Shown: positions 1 to 5,747, numbered from the stretch's first letter. The stretch is 6,554 bases of DNA from an uncultured Magnetococcales bacterium (GCA_903913345.1 CAIWLA010000034.1:1-6554); one strand, 5' to 3'. The notes: a model not told the origin generated them from the letters alone. A program made the numbers and translations.

Positions 1-2
1 GC

Positions 3-170
3 AAGGGCTTTGGCTTTATTGAGCGGAGCGGTGGCAAAGGCGATGCCTTCGTCCATCACAGCTGCATCGCCGGTGAGGGTTTCAAGACCCTGGCCGAAGG
101 GCAGCGGGTCGAGTTCAGCATTACCCAGGGCGAGAAAGGCCCCAAGGCCGAGAACGTAACGCCCTTATAA
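3..170 (+). CDS. Cold-shock domain protein (CspA family), 5' end outside the window
   Basis: This is the last 55 residues of a CspA-type cold-shock protein, a small single-domain OB-fold protein that binds single-stranded RNA/DNA and acts as an RNA chaperone. The sequence shows the RNP1 motif KGFGFIER directly at the window edge and the RNP2-like motif DAFVHHS about 12 residues later. After these come the conserved turn around [14 protein letters not shown] and a C-terminal strand ending [11 protein letters not shown] before TAA at 168-170. Family members are usually 65-75 residues, so only about the first 12-15 residues are missing. The gene ends 12 bases before a strong terminator, so it probably ends its transcript there. 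The family assignment is near certain. Whether it is cold-inducible or constitutive cannot be told, because the 5' leader is not in the window. Confidence 0.95.
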   Translation, partial: KGFGFIERSGGKGDAFVHHSCIAGEGFKTLAEGQRVEFSITQGEKGPKAENVTPL

Positions 171-182
171 GGCGGTCTGTTT

Positions 183-220
183 CGCCGCCGTCCGGGTTGC
201 CCTGGGCGGCGGTTTTTTTT
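183..220 (+). terminator. Intrinsic terminator after the cold-shock gene
   Basis: A 7-bp perfect GC stem (CGCCGCC at 183-189 with GGCGGCG at 205-211) encloses a 15-nt loop and is followed at once by eight T residues (213-220). This is a classic rho-independent terminator, placed 12 nt after the cold-shock stop codon. It should separate that transcript from the Hpt gene starting 38 nt downstream. Confidence 0.9.
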
Positions 221-258
221 GTGTGTGGTCACCATAACCCATTGATTGGAACTGGACC

Positions 259-642
259 ATGCCATTTTCCATCCTGCCCTCGATCCTCCACCCCCCCCAC
301 CCTGCTGTCGATCCAGAGGCACTGCGCGCGTTGCGCGAGGAGCTGGAGTGGGCGGATTTGGTCCGCATTGTCACCCTCTATCTGGACAGCCTGCCGAACC
401 GGGTGACGGCCATACGCACCGCCTGCGCGCAGCGGGATGGGTCATCCCTGGCCCGTGTCGCCCACCCTTTGAAAAGTGCCAGCCGTCAATTGGGTGCGCA
501 GCCTCTGGGCGATCTGTGTGAACGGTTGGAACAGGCCGGAGTGGCAGGCCGTGCGGACCAGGTGGCAGAGCAGTTGCCCGCCCTGGAACAGGAGGTGGTG
601 GTGGTGCAGACGGTTTTGCGGCGGTTTTTGGAAAACGGGTAG
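259..642 (+). CDS. Stand-alone histidine phosphotransfer (Hpt) domain protein
   Basis: This 127-residue protein is essentially one Hpt four-helix-bundle domain, the intermediate that carries phosphate between a hybrid kinase receiver and a downstream response regulator. The diagnostic motif is AHPLKSASRQLGA at residues 68-80, matching the family pattern AHxLKGxxxxLGA, with H69 as the predicted phosphoacceptor and K72 beside it. Helices before (residues 20-58) and after (81-124) fit the bundle. The typical glycine after the lysine is replaced by serine, a tolerated variant. The first 18 residues are proline/histidine-rich and probably disordered. The ATG at 259 is the only sensible start, but the upstream ribosome site is weak (GGAACTGGACC). 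A run of eight C (291-298) falls in codons 11-14. The next hybrid kinase on this strand lacks an Hpt domain, making it a candidate partner (inference). Confidence 0.88.
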   Translation: MPFSILPSILHPPHPAVDPEALRALREELEWADLVRIVTLYLDSLPNRVTAIRTACAQRDGSSLARVAHPLKSASRQLGAQPLGDLCERLEQAGVAGRADQVAEQLPALEQEVVVVQTVLRRFLENG

Positions 643-652
643 CGGAACGGTC

Positions 653-931
653 TCACCGTATCCATTTGATGGCGGCGATGAGCAGCCCCGTTTGGGCCAG
701 CAGCAGACCGATGACCCATTTGATCATATCCACCTTGGATTCCGCAATTTCCCGGCGGAGGTCCATGATTTCTCGACGGAGATCCACGACATCGCCTTTG
801 GTGGCCAACTGATCCGTGTCATAGTTTACCGAACTCAGGGCGTTGACCATGGCCTTGGCCTGTTTCTCGGTAAACTCCCCCGCCCGCAGTGTCTCGGTAA
901 ATCTCAACGTGTCAAAGACCATCGTCGCCAT
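653..931 (-). CDS. Small coiled-coil protein with C-terminal membrane helix (DUF1640/CCDC90-like)
   Basis: The predicted product has 92 residues. The start chosen is the ATG at 931-929, because a strong ribosome site GGGAGGAG (938-945 on the plus strand) lies 6 nt upstream; an in-frame ATG further out at 982 has no such site. The architecture is an N-terminal segment beginning MATMVFDTLRF, a helix with FTEKQAKAMVNAL, then a charged coiled coil (residues about 41-68) containing a tandem heptad DLRREIM/DLRREIA, and a hydrophobic helix at about 69-89 (WVIGLLLAQTGLLIAAI) ending in KWIR. This layout and the C-terminal GLLLAQTxLxxA motif match bacterial DUF1640 proteins, relatives of mitochondrial CCDC90/MCUR1, as I recall that family. 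Function is unknown in bacteria; a tail-anchored, oligomeric membrane protein is likely. It converges on the Hpt gene with only 10 nt between stop codons. Confidence 0.75.
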   Translation of the reverse strand: MATMVFDTLRFTETLRAGEFTEKQAKAMVNALSSVNYDTDQLATKGDVVDLRREIMDLRREIAESKVDMIKWVIGLLLAQTGLLIAAIKWIR

Positions 932-1044
932 GGCTTGCTCCTCCCGGTTGTGGTATATTCCAGCACAATGACAGGATAGCATGGAAACACTCGCCCCATC
1001 AATACCCCTTTTGGCCGGATTTGGCCCGTCATCATGAGATCATT

Positions 1045-1074
1045 TTGACAGTGAAACATCCCATCGTGTAGAAT
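1045..1074 (+). promoter_or_regulatory. Sigma70-type promoter for the hybrid histidine kinase
   Basis: A perfect -35 box TTGACA (1045-1050) and a -10 box TAGAAT (1069-1074, 5 of 6 to consensus) are separated by 18 nt. Transcription would start near 1081-1083. This is only about 13-15 nt before the ATG at 1096 and about 38 nt before an in-frame GTG at 1120, so the promoter bears on start choice. Two TTGGCC direct repeats (1011-1016 and 1021-1026) lie upstream of the -35 box. Confidence 0.75.
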
Positions 1075-1095
1075 GGTTCCCTCGTTTCATGCCGG

Positions 1096-4062
1096 ATGGC
1101 CTGTACCAAGGAAATGCCCGTGGAGGAAACCGTCACACCGGAAGAGTCAATTGCCCGCATCCTGTTGATCGATGATGAAATCATCACCGAGCAGTTGCTG
1201 AGCCGGATGCTCCGCCAGGAGAGCGATCTGGCATTGTATTATTGCCCGGATCCCTTGCAGGCCATCCAGATGGCGGAGGTGGTGCGGCCCGTGTTGATCC
1301 TCGTGGACCTGCTGATGCCCGCCATGGATGGCATCACCCTCATCCGTCAGTTTCGCAACCGCCGTGCCTTCAGCCAGTTGCCCATCGTCATGCTCTCCTC
1401 CGAGGAGGATCCCTATGTCAAGGCCCAGGCCTTTGCCGCCGGGGCCAACGACTATCTGGTCAAGTTGCCGAACCGGGTGGAGATGGTGGCCCGGTTGCGC
1501 CGCCATGCCCAGGGCTTTTTCCGCAGCTCGCGCCGTTCCTCCAATGCCGAGATCTGCTCCGATATCGTCCATTCGGATCTCAAGGGTTTTTGGATCATCG
1601 ATGCCAAGGATATGCGGATCGTCGAGGTCAACGATGCCCTGTGCGCCATGCTGGGCTTTTCCAGGGAGAGTTTTATCGGCAAAACGCCCCGGGATTTTGT
1701 CAGTGAAGACAATCTGGTGCTCATGCAAAAGGCCATCGATTGGATTCCCAAGGTGGACAAGCGGGTCCACGAAATTTATCTCACCACCCTGACGGGGGAG
1801 ACCCTGTATACCCGCTTTTGTGTCACCACCACCCACAACACCCTGGGCAGGGAGACCGTCGCGGCCTTCACCTTCCTGAACCTCAACAAGCTCAACCAGG
1901 ACTATTTTGAAATTCTGAAAAATGAGTTCCGCTTTATCGCCAACTCCGTGCCGGGTCTCTTGTGGTTGTCCAATCCCGATCATGAACGCATTTTTTTCAA
2001 CAAATCCTGGTTGACCTTTCGCGGCGTCATTCTGGAACAGGAGTTGGACAACGGCTGGCTGCAGGGTCTGCACCCGGAGGATCGGGAGCGGTATCACCAT
2101 TTTTCCAACGAGGCCTTCCAGAACAAGCATCCCTACTCCCTGGAGTTCCGGTTGCAGAACAGTCAGGGGGCGTATCGCTGGATCTATGAAACCGCCTTGC
2201 CGCGCTTTGCCGGGAACGGTTTTTTCATGGGATTTTCCGGCAGTTGCGTCGATATGACCGAACGCAAGCTGCTGGAAGGACGCATGAATCAGGTCAACTA
2301 TTCCCTGGAGCAGCAGGTACAGTTGCGCACCGCCGAGTTGCAGCACGAGGTGCAGGAGCGTCGGCAGGCGGAATTTCTGGAGCGGCGGGCCAATCAGGCC
2401 CAGGCGGTTATCAGCACCCTGTTGCGCATCGCCCTGGAGGATGCTCCTCTGGCGGACCAGTTGCAGCGCAGCCTGCAGGCCATCCTGGCGGTTCCCTGGC
2501 TCACCATGCAAAAAAAGGGGGCCATCTTTGTCTCGGAGCGGGCCGCCCGGACCCTGCACCTGATGGCGGCGGAGTCCTTGCCGGAGTCGCTGCGTACCGC
2601 CTGTGCCCTGGTCCCTTTTGGCCACTGCCTCTGTGGTTGCGTCGCGATCAGTGGGGAGGCCCTCTGCGCCGATTATGCGGATGCCTGCCATGTCATTCAT
2701 GTGCAGGGAGAGATGCCCCACGGCCACTATTGCCTGCCTATTCCATCGGGTGACCGGGTGTTGGGGGTGCTGAATCTCTATCTGGACGAGAAATACACCA
2801 TCAACCCCTTCGAGAAGGAATTTTTGGTCACGGTCACCCATGCCCTGACGGTCCTGATCGAACACGCGCAGGTGGATCAGTTGAAAGAGGCCAAACGGCA
2901 GGCCGATGCGGAAAATCGGGCCAAAAGCGAATATTTGGCCACCATGAGCCACGAAATTCGTACCCCCATGAATGCCATCGTCGGCATGGCCGAACTGCTC
3001 TGCGCCGAAGAGATTTCCGACAAGGCGCGCTATTATGCCACCACCATGATGCAGGCGGGTGAGTCCCTGCTGATTTTGATCAACGATATTCTCGACTATT
3101 CCAAGATAACGGCGGGCAAATTGACGCTGGAAGAGAAGGGGTTTGATCTGCATCACCTGTTACAGGGGATGGACAACCTGTTTGCAGGGTTGATTCAGGA
3201 AAAAGGGCTGACCTTTCAGCTCCAGGTGGCACCCGACCTGCCCCGGATGGTCCGGGGGGATTCGGTGCGCGTCTGGCAGGTCGTGGTCAACCTGCTCTCC
3301 AATGCCATCAAGTTTACCCATCAGGGGGGGGTGGTTCTGTCGGCCGAGCCGGTGGTGGATGACCGTGCGGCGTGGGCGGGAAAAACGGTGGTCCGTTTTC
3401 GGATTCAGGATACGGGCGTGGGGATCGCGCCGGAATTTTTTGCCCGGCTGTTCAAATCGTTCGAACAGGGCGACAAGGCCACCACCCGACGGTATGGGGG
3501 AACAGGGCTGGGGCTGGCCATCACCAAAATGCTCGTCCAGTTGATGGGAGGAGAGATTGAGGTGGAGAGCACGGTCGGTACCGGGAGTCTGTTCCGCGTC
3601 ACCCTCCCCTTGAACCGGTCGCCCGCGGACACCGATGCCCTCCCGGTGCCATCCACACCCACGGACAGCTCCTTCCCGGCGGGCTGTCGGATTCTGGTGG
3701 TCGAGGATGATCCCGTCAACCGCGTGGTGGTGGTGAGCATGTTGCGCCGTTTGGGGCTGGAGGCCGATATTGCCGAAAATGGGGTGGTGGCACTGAAAAA
3801 ATGGCAGGAACAGAGCTACGACCTGGTTTTCATGGATTGCCAGATGCCCGAAATGGATGGCTATGCCGCCTGTCGTGCCTTTCGTTTGCAGGAGTCCAGT
3901 CGGTCTCGGCAACGCCGCACGCCGATCATTGCCTTGACGGCCTTTGCCATGCGGGGCGATCGGGAAAAATGTCTGGAGGCGGGGATGGATGACTATATGA
4001 CCAAACCGGTGCGTGGCAAGGATTTGCAGGCCATGCTGACCCGGTGGATCCTGCGGACGTGA
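1096..4062 (+). CDS. Soluble hybrid sensor histidine kinase, REC-PAS-PAS-GAF-HisKA-HATPase-REC
   Basis: This 988-residue protein senses a signal through PAS and GAF domains, autophosphorylates on histidine, and passes phosphate to its own receiver. Domains in order: receiver 1 (about 21-140; acidic D26/D27, phosphoacceptor D71 in LVDLLMP, S101, K123 in YLVKLP); PAS 1 (about 155-265); PAS 2 with PAC-like end (about 275-390, ending in VDMTERK); coiled coil (about 390-430); GAF (about 435-590) with a Cys/His cluster; HisKA with H619 in SHEIRTPMN; HATPase with N-box N732/N736, G1 DTGVGI (772-777), F-box FKSFEQ and G2 GGTGLGL (801-807); receiver 2 (about 864-985; E870/D871/D872, D914 in FMDCQMP, T948, K970). 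All catalytic residues are present. No transmembrane segment or C-terminal Hpt is seen. The start is uncertain: ATG 1096 has no clear ribosome site, whereas GTG 1120 has AAGGAA 6 nt upstream and suits the promoter better; only eight residues differ. Confidence 0.96.
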   Translation: MACTKEMPVEETVTPEESIARILLIDDEIITEQLLSRMLRQESDLALYYCPDPLQAIQMAEVVRPVLILVDLLMPAMDGITLIRQFRNRRAFSQLPIVMLSSEEDPYVKAQAFAAGANDYLVKLPNRVEMVARLRRHAQGFFRSSRRSSNAEICSDIVHSDLKGFWIIDAKDMRIVEVNDALCAMLGFSRESFIGKTPRDFVSEDNLVLMQKAIDWIPKVDKRVHEIYLTTLTGETLYTRFCVTTTHNTLGRETVAAFTFLNLNKLNQDYFEILKNEFRFIANSVPGLLWLSNPDHERIFFNKSWLTFRGVILEQELDNGWLQGLHPEDRERYHHFSNEAFQNKHPYSLEFRLQNSQGAYRWIYETALPRFAGNGFFMGFSGSCVDMTERKLLEGRMNQVNYSLEQQVQLRTAELQHEVQERRQAEFLERRANQAQAVISTLLRIALEDAPLADQLQRSLQAILAVPWLTMQKKGAIFVSERAARTLHLMAAESLPESLRTACALVPFGHCLCGCVAISGEALCADYADACHVIHVQGEMPHGHYCLPIPSGDRVLGVLNLYLDEKYTINPFEKEFLVTVTHALTVLIEHAQVDQLKEAKRQADAENRAKSEYLATMSHEIRTPMNAIVGMAELLCAEEISDKARYYATTMMQAGESLLILINDILDYSKITAGKLTLEEKGFDLHHLLQGMDNLFAGLIQEKGLTFQLQVAPDLPRMVRGDSVRVWQVVVNLLSNAIKFTHQGGVVLSAEPVVDDRAAWAGKTVVRFRIQDTGVGIAPEFFARLFKSFEQGDKATTRRYGGTGLGLAITKMLVQLMGGEIEVESTVGTGSLFRVTLPLNRSPADTDALPVPSTPTDSSFPAGCRILVVEDDPVNRVVVVSMLRRLGLEADIAENGVVALKKWQEQSYDLVFMDCQMPEMDGYAACRAFRLQESSRSRQRRTPIIALTAFAMRGDREKCLEAGMDDYMTKPVRGKDLQAMLTRWILRT

Positions 4063-4110
4063 GGGGTTGACGGATGGTCTCGGCCCTCGTGCGCATCGTG
4101 AAATCAACTC

Positions 4111-4132
4111 GGTATCCAACACTGGGGATACC
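4111..4132. repeat. Perfect inverted repeat upstream of the lysine-rich exported protein
   Basis: GGTATCC (4111-4117) and GGATACC (4126-4132) form a perfect 7-bp inverted repeat with an 8-nt spacer, ending 22 nt before the chosen ATG at 4155. It has no following T run, so it is not an intrinsic terminator of the kinase gene. It may be a leader stem-loop or a dimeric regulator site. No clear promoter was found in the 92-nt gap between the kinase and this gene. Confidence 0.5.
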
Positions 4133-4154
4133 ACCTTATGGGAGATGGGAAAGA

Positions 4155-4550
4155 ATGAAAAAATGGTTGATTGCCGCCTGTTTGCTCTGTTTTTGTTGGC
4201 TGGTGCATCCCGCACCGGCTTCCGCCCTCCTGGAAGAGATTCCCCTGCCGCCCGGCAGTGATCAACTGGCCCCCATTGGTCAGGAAGAGACGGTCCCGCA
4301 CAAGAAGGAGGTTCAGCCAGCCCCCAAAAGCGGCACCGTTCAGCCACAAAACAAGGCCGGGACCGAGGAAAAGGGACCAGCCGTCCAATCCACCCAGAAA
4401 AAACCGCAAAAGACCCTGACCAAAAAGACCGGCAAGGCGAAAAAAACGACCGCCAGGCAGACCAAAAAGCCGACCAAAAAGCCGGCACAGAAACAAAAAC
4501 AGAAACAGATCAAGAAAAAGGGCAAGAAAAGCAAAAAGAAGAGCGGATGA
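4155..4550 (+). CDS. Predicted exported protein with an extremely lysine-rich tail, function unknown
   Basis: I do not recognise a family. With the ATG at 4155 the product has 131 residues. This start gives an intact Sec signal peptide (MKKWLIAACLLCFCWLVHPAPASA, shown by K2K3, a hydrophobic core, and a likely cut after A-S-A at about residue 24), and GGGAG lies 10 nt upstream; an in-frame ATG at 4074 would bury the signal peptide. The mature part has a short acidic, proline-rich stretch (LLEEIPLPP) followed by low-complexity sequence. In the last 50 residues I count 23 lysines, one arginine and no acidic residue, with TKKPTKKP and QKQKQKQ repeats that recall histone H1-like tails. The DNA carries a perfect 12-bp tandem repeat at 4461-4484. 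A periplasmic or surface role binding polyanions (nucleic acid, LPS, teichoic-like or other polymers) is inference. It follows the hybrid kinase by 92 nt on the same strand and could be co-transcribed. Confidence 0.75.
   Translation: MKKWLIAACLLCFCWLVHPAPASALLEEIPLPPGSDQLAPIGQEETVPHKKEVQPAPKSGTVQPQNKAGTEEKGPAVQSTQKKPQKTLTKKTGKAKKTTARQTKKPTKKPAQKQKQKQIKKKGKKSKKKSG
4461..4484 (+). repeat. 12-bp perfect tandem repeat encoding TKKPTKKP
   Basis: ACCAAAAAGCCG occurs twice head to tail (4461-4472 and 4473-4484). It keeps the reading frame and encodes TKKP twice inside the lysine-rich tail. Copy-number change here would lengthen or shorten the tail by four residues without a frameshift. Confidence 0.85.
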
Positions 4551-4564
4551 AAGGACGACCGGAT

Positions 4565-4649
4565 TGGTGCGAAAGGGGGGAGTTGAACCCCCACGCCCGA
4601 AGGCACTGGATCCTAAATCCAGGGCGTCTACCTGTTCCGCCACTTTCGC
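4565..4649 (-). tRNA. tRNA-Leu (anticodon UAG)
   Basis: The minus strand folds as a class II tRNA of 85 nt including encoded CCA (plus-strand TGG at 4565-4567). The acceptor stem is a perfect 7 bp, GCGAAAG with CTTTCGC. The anticodon stem CTGGA/TCCAG holds the loop TTTAGGA, giving anticodon UAG (reads CUN leucine codons). A variable arm (TGCCTTCGGGCG) and the T arm GGGGG-TTCAACT-CCCCC are clear. The discriminator base is A, as expected for leucine. It lies downstream of tRNA-His on the same strand with a 100-nt spacer, so the two are probably one precursor. Its 3' end is 15 nt from the stop codon of the converging lysine-rich gene, and no terminator is visible between them. Confidence 0.97.
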
Positions 4650-4698
4650 TTAGAGGTCCACCCGCCGGTTGGTTCGGGGTGATGGGTTGACGGATGCG

Positions 4699-4736
4699 GA
4701 CGGAACGGCATACCCGCCAGAGCGGTTTTTTCCGTC
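4699..4736. repeat. Inverted repeat in the tRNA-His/tRNA-Leu spacer
   Basis: GACGGAA (4699-4705) and TTCCGTC (4730-4736) are a perfect 7-bp inverted repeat. They enclose a second small hairpin, CCGC (4714-4717) with GCGG (4722-4725), which on the plus strand is followed by six T. On the minus strand this would be a structured spacer within the tRNA precursor. On the plus strand the inner hairpin plus T run could act as a weak terminator for the lysine-rich gene, though the stem is only 4 bp. Confidence 0.4.
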
Positions 4737-4749
4737 AGGGGGATAAAAT

Positions 4750-4826
4750 TGGGGCGAACGATGGGACTCGAACCCACGACCACCGGATCCACAATCCAGG
4801 GCTCTGCCAACTGAGCTACGTCCGCC
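4750..4826 (-). tRNA. tRNA-His (anticodon GUG)
   Basis: The minus strand gives a 77-nt tRNA including the extra G-1 and an encoded CCA (plus-strand TGG at 4750-4752). The acceptor stem is GCGGACG with CGTTCGC (one G-U), preceded by G-1 at 4826 opposite discriminator C73 at 4753. This G-1:C73 pair is the known identity element for histidyl-tRNA synthetase. The D arm reads GCTC-AGTTGGCA-GAGC, the anticodon loop TTGTGGA gives GUG, and the T arm is GTGGG-TTCGAGT-CCCAT. The stem CTGGA/TCCGG contains one U-G wobble. It is the first of two tRNAs on this strand. Confidence 0.97.
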
Positions 4827-4846
4827 ATACTGCCAGGGGAAAGACC

Positions 4847-4875
4847 ATTGTGGCACAAGCGGGATGGTCGTGCAA
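4847..4875 (-). promoter_or_regulatory. Possible promoter of the tRNA-His/tRNA-Leu pair
   Basis: On the minus strand TTGCAC (plus 4870-4875) and CACAAT (plus 4847-4852) are spaced 17 nt apart, and transcription would begin about 14 nt before tRNA-His. The -35 match is poor (3 of 6) and the -10 match moderate (4 of 6). Most of both boxes falls within a 7-bp inverted repeat ACCATTG (4844-4850)/CAATGGT (4873-4879). The alternative is read-through from the partner-switching operon, which ends 91 nt upstream. Confidence 0.35.
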
Positions 4876-4917
4876 TGGTTCGTGTCGCGTGCTGATGCGG
4901 TGATTGCCGGTCGGGCG

Positions 4918-5412
4918 TCAACCCGCAGCGATGGCGATCACCGCCAGTACCTCATTCCCCCGCCCCCGGTATTCCAGGCGATCGAAGGAGACGGCTTTGG
5001 CCCAGGCAATGCCGCGTCCATGGGGATGGAGCACCCGGGTCGGGTCAATCTCCAGATAAGGACTCCAATCAAACCCATCCCCTTGATCTTGAATCAGGAA
5101 TTGCAACTCACCACCGGTCCGGGTGACCGATACCGTGGCCCTCTTCTCCCCATGTTCCGGCAACTGCAATCGCCTCTCCAACTCCGATTGGAAGGCAAAT
5201 GTTTCCACCAACTCGGTCTTTTGGGCATAGGAAATGGCCAGATTGCCATGTTCCACGGCATTGAGCAACAGCTCCATCAGGCCAATTCGGGACCGTTCCG
5301 GGTCTGGGCACAGCGAGGCCAATTCACCCGCCAGGGCACGGGCTTCGTCCGGGGTTTTGAAGGTGTAGACCTGGGTCGAGGCCACTTCCAACTTTCCAGG
5401 GAGTGCCGTCAT
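4918..5412 (-). CDS. RsbW-like serine kinase / anti-sigma-type ATPase (HATPase_c_2)
   Basis: This 164-residue protein belongs to the GHKL ATPases that act as switch kinases: they phosphorylate a STAS antagonist on serine and, when not held by it, bind another partner, classically a sigma factor. Visible motifs are the N-box E47-LLLN51-AVEHGN, G1 DQGDGF (109-114) and the G2/lid HGRGI (131-135), in the right order and spacing. Length matches RsbW/SpoIIAB-like proteins (about 140-165). The start is the ATG at 5412-5410, which has AGGAG 8 nt upstream; that site overlaps the TAG stop of the STAS gene, so translation is probably coupled. An outer in-frame ATG at 5457 is rejected because it would overlap the STAS gene and shows no comparable site. 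No sigma factor gene is adjacent, so its regulated partner is unknown. Confidence 0.9.
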   Translation of the reverse strand: MTALPGKLEVASTQVYTFKTPDEARALAGELASLCPDPERSRIGLMELLLNAVEHGNLAISYAQKTELVETFAFQSELERRLQLPEHGEKRATVSVTRTGGELQFLIQDQGDGFDWSPYLEIDPTRVLHPHGRGIAWAKAVSFDRLEYRGRGNEVLAVIAIAAG

Positions 5413-5420
5413 TGAAAGGT

Positions 5421-5425
5421 CTCCT
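5421..5425 (-). promoter_or_regulatory. Ribosome site of the RsbW-like gene, overlapping the STAS stop codon
   Basis: The minus strand reads TAGGAG, where TAG is the STAS stop (plus 5424-5426) and AGGAG is the ribosome site for the ATG at 5412, with 8 nt spacing. This fixes the downstream start and points to translational coupling, which keeps antagonist and kinase in proportion. Confidence 0.7.
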
Positions 5426-5720
5426 AGCTCAGGTGAAAAATGTCCCCGAACTTGCACATGCGGAACAGTTTCAAAACGTTTGGTCGACAGTTGGTCAAAG
5501 AGATGTCGGATTCTGCCTCGCCAGCCGCCGTGCGCAGGAGGAGGAGCATGCCGATCGACGCACTGTCAATCTGCTCTATATCCCCAAAATCGATTTCAAA
5601 TTTTGTGCCGGGCGGATGACCGAGGGCGGCCTTCCGAAAGGCTTCATGGTCACTGAATTTGAATGAAACGGAGAGGGTGATAATCACCTTGTCCCCTTCG
5701 ACACGGCTGACAACGGGCAT
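5424..5720 (-). CDS. STAS-domain anti-sigma factor antagonist-like protein (RsbV/SpoIIAA type)
   Basis: This 98-residue single STAS domain should bind the RsbW-like kinase when unphosphorylated and release it when phosphorylated on serine. The key motif is FGDIEQIDSASIGMLLLL. In it D52-S53 corresponds to the DS(S/A)xxG loop of SpoIIAA/RsbV, so S53 is the likely phosphorylation site, followed by S55 and G57. The domain opens with alternating beta strands (DKVIITLSVSFKF) and ends with helix and strand LKLFRMCKFGDIFHL, typical of the family. The start ATG at 5720-5718 has a consensus AGGAGG 5 nt upstream (plus 5726-5731). It sits between the PP2C phosphatase, its presumed dephosphorylating enzyme, and the kinase gene, 11 nt upstream of the latter. 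The strong ribosome site suggests it is made in excess over the kinase (inference). Confidence 0.92.
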   Translation of the reverse strand: MPVVSRVEGDKVIITLSVSFKFSDHEAFRKAALGHPPGTKFEIDFGDIEQIDSASIGMLLLLRTAAGEAESDISLTNCRPNVLKLFRMCKFGDIFHLS

Positions 5721-5747
5721 GACGACCTCCTGTGTACGGTGTTTGTT

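Noticed and set aside
647..659. ACGGT-CTC-ACCGT hairpin between the convergent Hpt and DUF1640-like genes as a shared terminator
   Set aside because: The stem is only 5 bp with a 3-nt loop and no T run on either side, too weak to call.
1147..3156. A 669-codon open frame antisense to the hybrid kinase
   Set aside because: It lies entirely opposite clear kinase domains, its translation is low-complexity Gly/Gln/His/Leu-rich with no recognisable domain, and long antisense frames are common opposite GC-rich genes with strong third-position bias.
4067..4072. TTGACG just after the kinase stop as a -35 box for the lysine-rich gene
   Set aside because: No acceptable -10 box lies 16-19 nt downstream (sequence around 4088-4096 is GC-rich).
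3160..4488. A 442-codon open frame on the minus strand across the kinase end and the lysine-rich gene
   Set aside because: It spans two genes and their intergenic gap, shows no domain, and is compositionally an antisense shadow.
4104..4643. A minus-strand frame beginning MAEQVDALDLGSSAFG
   Set aside because: This is the well-known false protein obtained by translating a tRNA-Leu gene and continuing into the antisense of the lysine-rich gene.
4628..4921. Frames reading DVAQLAEPWIVDPVVVGSS and SSVGRALDCGSGGRGFES near 4750-4826
   Set aside because: These are common spurious translations of tRNA genes; the DNA here is tRNA-His.
4864..5415. A 183-codon plus-strand open frame opposite the RsbW-like gene
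   Set aside because: The minus-strand frame carries the full GHKL motif set and coupled ribosome site; the plus-strand frame shows no domain or ribosome site.
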